From Carya illinoinensis (lineage: Eukaryota; Streptophyta; Magnoliopsida; Fagales; Juglandaceae): a stretch of 64,000 nucleotides of DNA. Location of the stretch: positions 15,891,501 to 15,955,500 of the forward strand of contig NC_056761.1 in the NCBI RefSeq assembly GCF_018687715.1, written 5' to 3'. The position numbers were made by a program, and so were the translations under genes. The stretch's first letter is position 1, and every line of letters starts with the position of its first letter. Below are positions 1 through 10,599 of this stretch, piece by piece. The notes under the pieces were generated by a model. It was not told the origin of the DNA and did no database searches. It saw only the letters and a program-made list of their open reading frames with translations.

Positions 1-2131
1 TTATAGGCATTTGAGTGCAAACATCAAAGACAGGTTCTGTGTCCAAAACAATGAAATCTACTGGAAAATAAAATTTTTCTACTTGAACTAACACATCCTC
101 AGCTATCCCTCTCGGTATTTTCATTGAACGGTCAGCAAGTTGGAGTGTTACCTTGGTGGGTTTAAGTTCACCAAGAGCCAATTGCTCATATACCGAGTAG
201 GGTAGGAGGTTAACACTAGTTCCAAGGTCAAGTAAAGCTTTTTCAATTTTAAAATTTCCAATCACATAGGAAATTGTTGGACAACCTGGGTCTATGTATT
301 TTGGAGGAGAATCGTTCTGGAGGATGGCGCTTACCTACTCAGTGAGGAAAGCCTTCTTCTGCACCTTCATCGTACGCTTCACTGTGCACAAATCTTTCAA
401 AAATTTAGCATATGAAGGAATCTGTTTGATTGCATCCAACAGAGGAATATTGATTTTTACCTGTTTGAATATTTCAAGAATATTAGCATTTTGAACCAAC
501 TTGTGAGAATGTTGCAACCTTTGGAGAAATGGGGCAGGTATTGGGGCTTTCACAGGCATATTTAGCTCAACCTTGTCAAGTTCACCATCACTCTTAGAAT
601 TTAAAGAATTGTTGGTCTCATCAACTTTCGTTGTTGAAATACCCTTATCAATTGTTTTACCACTGCGTAGAGTGATAATGGACTTGGCATGTTCAAATTT
701 TGAATCAGAAGGATTTGAATTTCTTACCTCAAATTTACCTTTGGGATTCGGCTGAGGTTGAGCAGGAAACTTACCCTTTTCTTGAGCATGCAATGCGGAG
801 GTCAAGTCGCTAATGGAACTTCTCATTTCAATAATGGCCTACATTGTCTGAGTGTTGATATTGGCCTGTACCTGCATAAAAGTTTGAAATGTCTCCTCAA
901 GGGTTTTCTTATGTGGAGGCACATAAGGAGTAGAAGAAGACGACCCTTGAGGATTTTGATTTGAATTGGACTCATTCCTCCAAGTAAAGTTGGGGTGATT
1001 TCTCCATCCAGGATTATATGTTTCCGAATAAGGGGAAGAAAATGGTTTCCTATAAGAATTTATGACATTTGCTTGTTTGTTCAACACCTCTTTAAAAGCA
1101 GGGATTGTTGGACAATCCTGAGTTAGATGTCCACCAATCTCACATATGCCACAATTCTCTTCTTCTTTTTCAATGGCCTTAACTGAATTTACCTTCCTAA
1201 GTTTCATGGCTTCGCCTTTTCTTGTTAGACTTGCTATCCTAGCATTCACATCATCATTTCCTTTAAGAATATACATACCTTCTTGAGACATGGCACTAAG
1301 TTTGGGCTTATTTGACCAATCAAAACGATCTGTGTTATCCCAAGATTGGGCATTTTCAGCTAACTGGTCAAAATAGTCCCAAGCATCATCAGGATCTTTA
1401 TTTAAAAATTCACCGTTTCACATCATTTCTACAAACTGACGCATTTGAGATGTTAAACCTTCATAGAAAAAACTAATGGTGTGCCAAGTCTCATAGCCAT
1501 GATGTGGGCAAGTTAGTAATAATTCTTTAAAATGCTCCAAACACTGAAAAAATGTTTCATTTCCTTTTCGAGAAAAATTCATAATATTTCTGCGAAGAGT
1601 CTTGGTCCTATGAGTAGGAAAAAACTTTTTCAAAAATTCTCTTTGCATTTCTTGCCATGTGCCAATGGATCTTGGTCTCAAGGAATTCAACCAATTTTTA
1701 GCTTTTTCTTTCAAAGAGAATGGAAACAACTTTAATCTAACAATATCATCATTGATAGTTTGGGTTTGTAAAGTTGCACAAACTTCTTCAAATTCTTTCA
1801 TATGCAAATAAGGACTTTTTGAGTCTAAACCATGAAACTTGGGAAATCATTGAATTACTCCCAGTTTTAAATCAAAATTCCCCATATTTGTAGGAAAAAT
1901 CATGCAAGATGGAGTACTTGTCCTTGTTGGCTGCAAATACTCGCGCAAAGTTCTCATTGGTGGATTATTTTGTGCCTCCTCATTTTCTTGTTCATCATGA
2001 ACACTATGACTGTCAGCCATGGTATTAGAATGAGAATTTTTAGAATCACTAGACAACTTATCAACCAATTCACTCAAAACAATTTCCTCTCTCCTCAATC
2101 TACCAGTTTGATCACGTTGCCACGAGATCAT
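1..2131 (-). pseudogene. Gypsy gag-protease polyprotein, decayed
   Basis: Would encode the capsid/nucleocapsid precursor and the start of the aspartic protease. In order on the minus strand: an N-terminal acidic leader (from 2131), the retrotransposon gag core (about 1807-1418, with WLNSLRP, FPTHRTK, CPHHGYETW), a single CCHC zinc knuckle (CGICEIGGHLTQDCP, near 1150-1110), a low-complexity linker, and the protease active-site region (LLDLGTSVNLLP, near 240-200). All segments lie in one reading frame. It is broken only by in-frame stops near 1845, 1420, 840 and 336, with no frameshift. The protease runs off the window edge. Confidence 0.85.
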
Positions 2132-2379
2132 TCATCATAGAGGATCAAGCACATTCAAAGACTAAAAAAAACAAAATGCAAAACAAACAAAAAAGTAAAA
2201 TAAAAAAAAAATTGGAATGAGATTACCAAATGCTATGAATATGGAAGCAATGTTACATGCTCTCTTTTCCGTAAAAATCGTACCCGCAAAAAGAATATGA
2301 AATACAATTAGCAAAAGATTTCTAAAATATTTTTTTTTCTTTTTTTTTTTAAAAACAAAAAAATTGTCACATGTTGCAA

Positions 2380-2397
2380 TCCTCGACAACGGTGCCA
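2380..2397 (-). other. Primer binding site (tRNA-Asp type)
   Basis: On the minus strand the sequence TGGCACCGTTGTCGAGGA lies a few bases inside the LTR end. It closely resembles the TGGCGCCGTTGCCGGGG type of plant Athila/Tat PBS, complementary to the 3' end of tRNA-Asp. It fixes the element's orientation and the LTR border near 2404. Confidence 0.65.
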
Positions 2398-2403
2398 AAA
2401 ACT

Positions 2404-3134
2404 TGTTGCGCCTAAACTTTGACTCAAATGAATGAACCAAAAATTTAGTGCAGTTTTACCTGCAAGTATACAGGTGTTGTAGTATCTTACAGGATCGAAT
2501 CCACAGTAATTGACTTTTGTGATAAAGAAAATAAATTCAGACAATGAAATGAAATTACTAAAAGAAACGTACAATCGAATATGAAGATGAAGATTTATAA
2601 AATAAATGAATCAAACTAAAATGATAAAATGAATTGATATAGAGAAAGACTAAGGTTTCAAAGATCCGTCTAATAATTTATGATATCTTTTCCGATCAAT
2701 TTACTTCAATTAAACTAGAATAATGATTCCGTTTAATTGGAAAATTTAGCATTTAAGATCAAGAAAAATAGTCGCTTATGATTGAGCGTGAACGATTGAT
2801 GATTAAAACATTCGTAAATCTATTTGAATATCACAGGAATTTCTCAAGCATTCACTGTATTCGAAAATCACAATGAATCAAGATAAATATATAGATAATC
2901 AAAATATCCAATAATAAAATCCTTCAATCGATCAAGCTCACAGAATAAATTTTACGTGGATCCGAAAACAATATTTAAATCATTAAACTTCACCTCTAAA
3001 CTTAGTATGAAAATTTAGCTAAACATATTCATTACAAGTACTATAGAAATCACATAAATATTCTTCATTAGAAAACTAAAATAAAACACAAGAAATACTA
3101 GGCAACAATTTAGAAATAATAAAATTTCTTTGGA
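2404..3134 (-). repeat. LTR of the Gypsy element (interrupted)
   Basis: The LTR reads on the minus strand and ends GGCGCAACA at about 2404, next to the PBS. It is AT-rich and non-coding. A LINE inserted near 3135, so the distal part of this LTR probably lies in 5426-5900. I could not fix its outer end. Confidence 0.55.
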
Positions 3135-5425
3135 GATTGGGTCTTATTAAGCCATATCATCCGGGGGGAGGTACTCTCATTTCTTATTTACTTTATGCGG
3201 ATGATATTTTGATTTTTACGAATGGGGGAAAAGCATCTATCAGAAGACTCATGGCAACATTGCACCGATATGAGATGATCTCTGGTCAGTTAATTAGCCC
3301 AAGTAAGTCTACTATTTTTTTCCCTGAGAATATGCTGTTGAATAGAAAGAATGACATTACAGGGATTTCCAGATTTGTAGAAGGGAATTGGTCGTGTCTT
3401 TATCTAGGAGTCCCTTTATATGTGGGAAGGTTGAAAATTAATTTATTTGATGGTGTTTTGGCAAAGATCCAGAAAAAACTAGCGGGATGGAAAAGTAAGA
3501 TTTTATCTTTCGGTGGAAAGATTTTGCTTTTACATCATGTGTTAAATAGCATGCCTATTCACATCTTATCGGTTATGAAAATGCCTAAAGCTGTATTTTT
3601 GATGATTAAAAGAATATTTTTGAATTTTCTATGGGGTTCTTCTTTGGAGAATAGAAAACGAAAATGGGTGTCTTGGAATATGATTTGCAAGCCTGTGGAG
3701 GAGGGGGGTCTTGGTATTCGTGATTTGGTGGACGTACAGGAATCGTTGTTTATGAAGTTTGGTTGGAAATTAATTTCGAGAAATTTGATGTGGTCTGAAT
3801 TTTTCCAGAAAAGGTATCTTCGCCGGGAACATGTTTATAAGGCTATGCAAATGAAAAAAGGGTCATGGTTCTGGAAGGGAATAATGGAGATTATGCCCAA
3901 AATTATACAAAACTCGAAGTGGTTGATTGGGAATGGTAACATTAATTTTTGGATGGATAGGTGGATTGGGAGTGAACCTTTGTAGGAGGTGTGTCTGGTT
4001 ATTGGGAGGAATGATTTGCTACTTGCAGATGTGGTGGATGAGAGGGGGCCTAATATTGACGTGTTACGTAATCTGGTTCCGCCAGATATATTACATCAGA
4101 TTTGTGAAGCAGACGTGCATACAAAGGATAGACTAGATGTGTTTGTGTGGGAACATTCTTTGGATGCAAAATTTACTACAAAATCAGCATGGGAATTATG
4201 CAGGAAGCATGGAGTACCTTGTGAGTGGAAGAAATGGTTGTGGCTTGACAAAATTCCAAAAAAATGTCCTTCCTATGTTGGAGGGCAAAGAGAGGAATAG
4301 TTTCGACAAATGATGTAATTCAGAATCTATCCATTCCTTTAGCCTCTAAATGCAATTGTTGTATTGCTCCTAATATTGAATCTTTGCAGCATGTTTTATG
4401 TGAGGGCCCGAATGCTCAAATGGTTTGGAAATATTTTGCTAATATTAGCCAAATCAGGTTGCATATTAGAAAATGGAAAGGGATGATGTCTTTTTGGTGG
4501 CAACGAGCTAATAAACAATCTCAAGCAGGATGGATCCGTGGTATGTTACCTATTGTTATTACTTGGTGTTTGTGGAAAGCAAGGTGTTTGGCAAGGATGG
4601 AAGGGGTTCCGTTTCAAGTTAAGGCTATTATTCGACAAGTTAAAATTATTATGAAGGATATTTCTTACAATTTGAAAAATTTTCAGGTTGTGAAGGAAAA
4701 TGAACGTTTACTTATGGAGGAGCTCAATATTCTGGTTGCTTCTATAAAAGGAAAAAAAGTTACCTATGTGAAGTGGGAGTTGCCGAGAAGGGGTATGGTT
4801 AAATTGAATGTTGATGGTGGGGCTCGTTGTAATCCGGGTGAGGCAGGGGGTGGGGGTATTATTCGAGACTCTAAGGGTAGTGTTATTGCTGGGTTTGCAC
4901 ATCATTATGGGATTGCTACAAACACGGTTGCGGAATGTCGTGCGTTGCTAGATGGGTTAAGGCTTTGCAAAAATCTATGTATGCAAAATGTTTTGGTAGA
5001 ATCTGATTCTTCAGTTATCATGAATTGGCTTGCTTCTAGAATATGTAGACTTTGGTTTCTTTGGGACTTTTGGGAAGAGATAAAGGCGTTATCTAGGGAG
5101 ATTAATGCTCGGTTTAGGCATGTGTTTCGAGAAGCTAATATGGTTGCGGATTTTTTAGCGAAGAAGGGGACTTTTGGGGATAATACAGATTTTGTGGGGC
5201 TGGATTTTGAGTTTATAAGGCTTAGAGGTTTGATTCGTATGGATAGGTTGGGGATGGTTGTTCTTAGAGAGAAGTGATTTTTTATTTTCTGAGTTTTTGT
5301 ATCTAAGGTATTCCTTCGCCAGAAGTGAGGGTTTTTTAATAATATTTGGGGTAGGGATCCCTCATGTACATGGGATCCTGACTTAAAAAAAAAAAAAAGA
5401 AAAAAAAGAAAAAAAAAAAAGAAAG
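3135..5425 (+). mobile_element. 5'-truncated L1-type LINE (copy 1)
   Basis: Non-LTR retrotransposon starting in the middle of the reverse transcriptase and ending in a long A-rich tail (about 5384-5425). It matches the LINE at 38317-44310 along its length, including the 3' UTR (GTATTCCTTCGCCAGAAGTG here, GTATTCCTCCGCCATAAGTG there), so both belong to one family. The 5' truncation is typical of incomplete target-primed reverse transcription. I could not recognise a convincing target-site duplication. Confidence 0.88.
3137..5277 (+). pseudogene. LINE ORF2 C-terminal part (RT / zf-RVT / RNase H)
   Basis: Begins just before the reverse transcriptase catalytic box YADD (LLYADDILIF, near 3200). 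It continues through the RT thumb (FLNFLWGSS, GGLGIRDL) and a zf-RVT-like segment (PKKCPSYVG, CNCCIAPN), then a C-terminal RNase H (NVDGG, AECRALLDGL, VESDSSV, ANMVADFLAK), about 4795-5190. All four acidic RNase H positions are present and that domain has no stop. Breaks: an in-frame TAG at about 3983 and a frameshift in the A-run near 4257-4263. With the 5' half missing, it cannot encode a working ORF2. Confidence 0.88.
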
Positions 5426-5895
5426 ACCATTTTCTTCATCGCATGTGTTTATGAACAATCAAGATAAGAAAATCATCACTGAAAAGTTATTTTCATTTTG
5501 TGTCTTTTTTTTCAGCTGCCAAGTACACTACTTCCTTCCTTCTCTTCATTCCTCTCAATTAATATGCACTTTCGGTCAAAAGTTTCAATCGGATCCCATT
5601 TAAATTTTATTTAAGCTGAAAATAAGAAGAAAGAAATAACACCCAAAAATAAATTAAAAGAAAAATAGATTATCAAAAAAATAGACTAAATATGTGAGGA
5701 AATATTGTCCCATTAAATCATAGTTATAAAATTAACCATAAACATGATATCAATTAATTAAAAATCACAACTCAATAATTAAACATGATATTTATACTTA
5801 TTAACCATTTTCCATCTAAAATCAATAATAGTGTCCTGAAGAATTTAAAATATATTGATTTTAAATAGCTAAAACATGCAATATTTCAGCTCAAT
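5426..5895. other. AT-rich non-coding stretch, probable rest of the Gypsy LTR
   Basis: No ORF or RNA gene is recognisable. Its position just beyond the LINE A-tail makes it the likely outer part of the minus-strand LTR whose inner part is 2404-3134. I could not see the expected TG terminus unambiguously, so this is inferred from position. Confidence 0.35.
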
Positions 5896-6056
5896 GAAAG
5901 GACAAGTTGCCCATCTTCCTGGATACCTCCTTATAGTTTCCCTGAAGCTTACGCAGGTCCTACTACATACGTTTTTTTTCGTCTTGGGCATTGTCGCCCT
6001 CCTCCTCTTTTTTTGAGTTGTGTTCGCCGACACTAGGCTCGTCCTAGTTAGTCGGA

Positions 6057-6075
6057 TCCCACAGATGGCGTCAAA
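6057..6075 (-). other. Primer binding site of second Gypsy element
   Basis: The minus strand reads TTTGACGCCATCTGTGGGA directly after the LTR 3' end. It differs slightly from the common plant TTTGGCGCC(A/G)TCTGTGGGA form. It supports a 5' LTR in minus orientation. Confidence 0.55.
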
Positions 6076-6680
6076 TGTTAATGTCTTGTTTCGTATGCCC
6101 TTGGGCCAGATCGCTCAGTTGATCTGGGTCTTCACTCAAGCCGAATTACGAGGCAAGATAGGGGTGGCCCGGGGAACCTCCAATGCCAAAGTTAGTATAC
6201 AATAGAGATCAAGTGCTTTAAAGAAGAAGACAACAATTAAGTATAATTGACAACAGAATTGATTTCATCCTCCTATACCTTGTAGTTCTGGGTGACCTTT
6301 ATATTTGGTCTTTCAAGTCAGGTGGGTCATGCCCTATGTTCTGGGGTAGTGAGACACCTCCCCCCAGAGTCTCCACTGCCATACTGCATTTAATGTGGCA
6401 TAGGTCTCTCGCAGAGTTGCCTAATGTCGTCTCTTCCCTTTTACCCGATCATGGTTTCTTGCATCCTTCTATAATGTCCCATCTCAATGTTGATGATTAC
6501 CCCCGACTCACATGGGTCTGGAGCCCGCCTGACTCGCACGGGTATGGGACCCGCCCCAGGCTACCAAGGGGAGCCTTTCCAGGCTTAGGCCGACATTCTC
6601 ACGGCTCATGGGGCCTGGCAAAGTAATAGGCCTGGCGTGGTATTATAGGCTTTAGGCCCTAATGAAAATACCTCCTAACA
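6076..6680 (-). repeat. LTR, 605 bp
   Basis: Terminal TGTTA...TAACA inverted ends bound a non-coding segment. The border at 6076 abuts a PBS and the border at 6680 abuts unrelated sequence. Its partner LTR is not in the window, so no target duplication can be tested. Confidence 0.6.
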
Positions 6681-6694
6681 ACTACCATTGAGTT

Positions 6695-7600
6695 AATAAT
6701 TAAGAGTGAAGGCAACATATCTCACATACCTATTTCTATCTATATTATAAAGACTTTACAATACTCAATCTTAGATTCAACAAAAAAGTTTAATTTTGTT
6801 TACTTTATTATTATTGTTTGTTTCAACAAATCTCACATTTCTATTTCTATCTTAATTTTTATCTTTCATTTGAGTTTGGTAGAGCTCAAGTGAGAAGTTT
6901 AGATGGGTGGCTTTAATAATTTAGTTTGTCCCTAGATAGCTACCTTATATGGTTAATGTTAAATGTTAATGACATGCTTTACTACATTAAATGTGGATTA
7001 CTGTTCACCCTTACATACAACACACTTTGCTAATCGCCCCCCCTCCCAACACACCAAATCCTAGTTCCGCCCTTCTGTGAGTGTGTGTATCTTGACCCCA
7101 AGCCGAGATGAGGTATTATCTCGGTAGAGCACTTTTGGTCACTCAACAGCGCATAATATTGAGTGACATTAAGTGACATCCCCTAGGCTTTCACTAGAAG
7201 ATAATAGGCTCTGGCGAGACTATAAAGCTCTAGAGTCAAAACCATAACCCCTCTAATGGCAGAGGTTAGAAGATGTCATGGTCAAGGATGGAGCGCAAAA
7301 CCAGATGTCAGTTGTAACAAAGTCATAGGTCTAGTCATTACCCATTGTGACAACCCAGACTTAGCTAAGTCTTTTAGCTTATTTTATTATAGGTTAGTGC
7401 ATGGTATTTGGGCTATGCAAGGTGGTCAAATCCATTTACAAACTTAGGTTTGATGCCCTAGCATATAAGGCCACAATGGAAGCGGCCCATGATATTTTGG
7501 CCTCTATAAAATCCTAGAGAATTAGGGCACACGCCCAACCCATTTGATGTCAAATATCATTCATTGAGAACCACACTAGGAGCAAATGAATCTGGAAGTG
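6695..7600 (+). repeat. Dispersed repeat R1, copy 1
   Basis: Non-coding segment that aligns in the same orientation with 45303-46690. Shared blocks include TAATTAAGAGTGAAG, a run near 6900 (GAGTTTGGTAGAGCTCAAGT) and TTAGTTTGTCCCTAGAT. The part near 7090-7230 (CCAAGCCGAGATGAGGTATTATCTCGG) also resembles a block in the LTRs at 30850 and, on the other strand, near 50290 and 55870. R1 is therefore probably derived from a distantly related LTR family. It lacks the 0.5-kb MITE found in copy 2. Confidence 0.75.
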
Positions 7601-10120
7601 AAATGAGGGAAGGGAGGTGAGAGAAATTAGGGTTCCCCACATGCCTACCCTAGAATCTTTCCTATTTCTTGTCATTTGTCATGCATGCAAAGGGACTTGC
7701 TTCTAAGAAGAGACTTTTTGACACTTGTCACTAGTAGCTAGAGCTTCTAGAAAATAGAAATGATGGACACCTAGGGAAGTGGGGCCGAGGGCAAGCCAAG
7801 GGACAAGAAGGGCATGACAAACCCTAGAGGGGATTCGGTTTCTAAAAGGTGTTGCCATTTGTCATGCACGCTAGGTGAAACGATGGAAAGGGAAGAAGGT
7901 GGCCTTGGGAAGGGGTGAAATCTTGTATGGAAGGGATAGCTTAACCCCCTAAGAGCTTCTAGTAGGATCTTGTAAGATGCACACTTGAGGTGGACTAGAA
8001 TAGGGGCTTGTGCATCGCAACCCTCTTTGCCCAATCACATCATGTCCAAGACCTTGGAAGATGAAAGATCTCCTTGGGAAAGAGTAGGGCTTTCCAGCCA
8101 CCAACACCTCTACACACTACATGGCACACATGCACAAGATTGAGGAGGATCTTCGTAGGAAGAATGTCTCTTTTGCCACTTAATACATTGAATCAAGACA
8201 CAAGAGGAAGGGTAGAAAAGGAAGGTAGGGTTTCAGTTACGAGGAGCAATGCCACTTGTCCAAAAGGTTGCTTTTGGTTTCCAACATAATCCAATGATGG
8301 AGAAGGGGAATAGGCAAACGGTTTTGGTGCCACATGTTATTTACACAAAAAGCTTTAGCTTTTCAAGAATGACTCACATGCCTATAAAAGGGGAGGAGCC
8401 AAAAACCTTGTGGTCTTTTGGTCACTTAGAGAAACTTTCTTAAGACATTCGGCCTTTTCACTTTTTCTCTACTTTCTATCAATTTGTCTCTATCCAAACA
8501 CCACTCATGCCACTACCATTCTATTCAAAAATAATTCTAAGTGCAAGCCAAGCTAGAGACACCATCCACAAGGAAAGCCACGCAAGAAAGAAGGTTTTGG
8601 GTTCTATGATATTTTCATGAATACATGTTCAAAACACACACACACAACCAAGAAAGGAGAAGGGCTTTTGGATTTGATAAAGTTTTCCACATGAACACAC
8701 GCAGACACACACCCTTGGATAGTTAGGGTTTCCTTCTTCTAAAGAATGAAGATCCAAACCTCATTTGCATTAAGCTTATGAGAATGATATCGTTGAGAGG
8801 GAGAAGGGTCATGGCCTAAGCACTTGTTTAAAACTAGGATTTTGATTTCCTAGAGGTTTCAGACTTATGGAAGGGAGTTTGAAAATTGGAGATTATTTCT
8901 TGTCTTCAATAAAAGCTAAGAACATGATACTCACTCACACAAGGATTAAGATTTTTAAATGATCAATTCTTATGAATCTTAAACTTTATTTCAGCTTTTC
9001 TATTGTTGGATATTGGGCTTTTTGTAAGTAGACCTTTAACATACTCTCAGATATTGCAAATATATTATATGTAAACTTGTTTAGTTGTGTTTGATTTGAT
9101 GACACTTTATTATGTCATATATTCGGTTCTTTGAGCATTTGTTACTATGTTATTTGATTGCATGATTATTATTTAATTTTCAACACGCAAATGAGTTGTG
9201 ATGCTACATCTAGTACTTGGATTCACATGTTTTGATGTACATGTTGATATTTGATGCCTAACCCAAATTATTAGAAGTATTAAGTCCATGAAATGTTAAG
9301 TATTCACATGCATTATTTGGCCATGTGTTTGTTTATTACTGATGCATAAACATGTATATTAGAAGATTCCAAGTTCATGCAAAGATTGAATATTGGGCAT
9401 ACAATTACTTGTGTGTTTCGACCATGCTTATATTTGATACATTATCAAGTATGTTTGAAGCCCCAAGTTCATAAAGTAAATGAATATCCATTAATATTAA
9501 GGTTTGTATGTTTCGGCCATGCATAGTATATGAGGAAGTGTAATTACTCTGTTCCTTATTTGTTTGTTAAATATCATTATTTAATTGAATGAGAACATGA
9601 TCACATGTTCTAATATTTCAAGTCATAATGCGGAATGTGTATGTTTGCACATAATTACATGATTTATGGTTTGCATAAAGTCTTGGTATACATGGGTACA
9701 TGTTTCATGAAAAGTGCAATGCATCACAGTCCATGTCACATGCATTAGGTTTGTGAAATTGTTTTTAAAAGAAAAGATTCATTAAAAGTTTTGACATGAC
9801 CCCAATTGCTAGGATGGGAGAATGCTCTAGTTGAACTCCTATATCCATTTGGAAGTGATTAAAATAGAGTGTTAGCCCCTGAATCGATGAAGTACAGTCA
9901 ATGGATCTCGAATGGTTCCCAAAAGGGAAAGCATATCGGAGCGGGGTTGCACCTAAAGCTAGTGGGTGTCATATGGTGAAGGCGAAAATGGAAACTGTCG
10001 TACTATGTATGTTTAAGAATAAGAAGTCACCTCATTCAAAGTCGGTCGTTGGTTGATGCGATAATTAGCGTGGAACACACAATGCGTAGGGGAGCCATGA
10101 GGTATCCAATCAAATATTTA
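7601..10120. other. Non-coding, LTR-like DNA without a recognisable gene
   Basis: Only short, low-quality ORFs occur. A TATA-box-like site sits near 8383. The block near 9790-10090 (AGGATGGGAGAATGCTCTAG; CCCAAAAGGGAAAGCATATC) resembles parts of long plant Gypsy LTRs as I remember them. A TGTGACAACCC that could start an LTR lies at 7346, but I found no matching end or target duplication. The origin remains unresolved. Confidence 0.35.
8383..8390 (+). promoter_or_regulatory. TATA-box-like site (TATAAAAG)
   Basis: CCTATAAAAGGGGAGGAGCC is a good plant core-promoter context. It is followed about 60-130 bp downstream by pyrimidine-rich sequence of 5'-leader type. No ORF follows, so it could be the U3/R promoter of a degenerate LTR. 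Motif evidence only. Confidence 0.35.
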
Positions 10121-10590
10121 GGTATTTACCGATAGATTCTCACTTACAAATAATAATCGTTGAAAATATAAATAAAAACCAATAATTTAAATAAACTGAA
10201 CTATATAATCGTTATGATTAAAAAACAATCATCAGAAAAATGAACTATAAAGTGAACTATAAATCATCAAAAAAATCATCAGAAAAATCATCAAAAAAAT
10301 AAATAAATAAAGTGAACTATAAATTATAATAATTGAAATAAAATATTTTTTTTTATTTAATTACAAAATAAATTATAACCGGTAGATTTGTAAAGTATGA
10401 CAAAAACAATTCTAAAGAACTAATAAAAAAATTTTAAAATAAGTAATATTTTATTATTATATAAAATTTTGTTGAATAATCAGGTTTTGAATGGAATGGA
10501 CAAAAAGTAAAAAAATTGTAATATTAAGTAAAATTTGCATAATAGAATAGTCAATCCAATACTAATACTCTTATATCTAGGATGATCCAA
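10121..10590. other. AT-rich stretch with short irregular repeats
   Basis: No gene seen. Between about 10220 and 10340 the motifs ATCATCAGAAAAA, ATCATCAAAAAA and AAGTGAACTATAAA recur several times in irregular order. This looks like slippage-derived low-complexity DNA. Confidence 0.5.
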
Positions 10591-10599
10591 GGTAACCAG

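Larger units (their letters stand above)
1..3134 (-). mobile_element. Ty3/Gypsy element, Athila/Tat-like, 5' part
   Basis: Minus-strand LTR retrotransposon remnant running off the left edge. In element order it shows an LTR portion (about 3134-2404), a primer binding site, a T/A-rich leader, a gag reading frame and the start of a protease. The LTR is cut by a LINE insertion near 3135. The gag sequence, the PBS and the LTR block near 2455-2520 that reads towards GATCGAATCCACAG fit plant Athila/Tat elements; this assignment rests on family knowledge. The remaining pol and the 3' LTR would lie outside the window. Confidence 0.8.
5896..6680 (-). mobile_element. 5' end of a second Gypsy element (LTR, PBS, leader)
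   Basis: On the minus strand a 605-bp LTR (6680 down to 6076) is followed by a PBS and about 160 bp of leader before the sequence merges into the neighbouring LTR. The LTR has TG..CA ends (TGTTAGGAGG ... GACATTAACA). No coding region survives. The TTTGGCGCC-type PBS with TCTGTGGGA is one seen in plant Gypsy elements; I do not assign the tRNA. Confidence 0.6.

Noticed and set aside
3100..5450. Target duplication for LINE copy 1 (AATTTCTT compared with ATTTTCTT)
   Set aside because: The match is short and AT-rich, and its position relative to the A-tail is loose; it may be chance.
7346..10120. Possible LTR starting TGTGACAACCCAGAC
   Set aside because: The start looks right and the same words occur at 45928, but no matching TCACA-type end, PBS or 5-bp duplication was found, and the words lie inside repeat R1.
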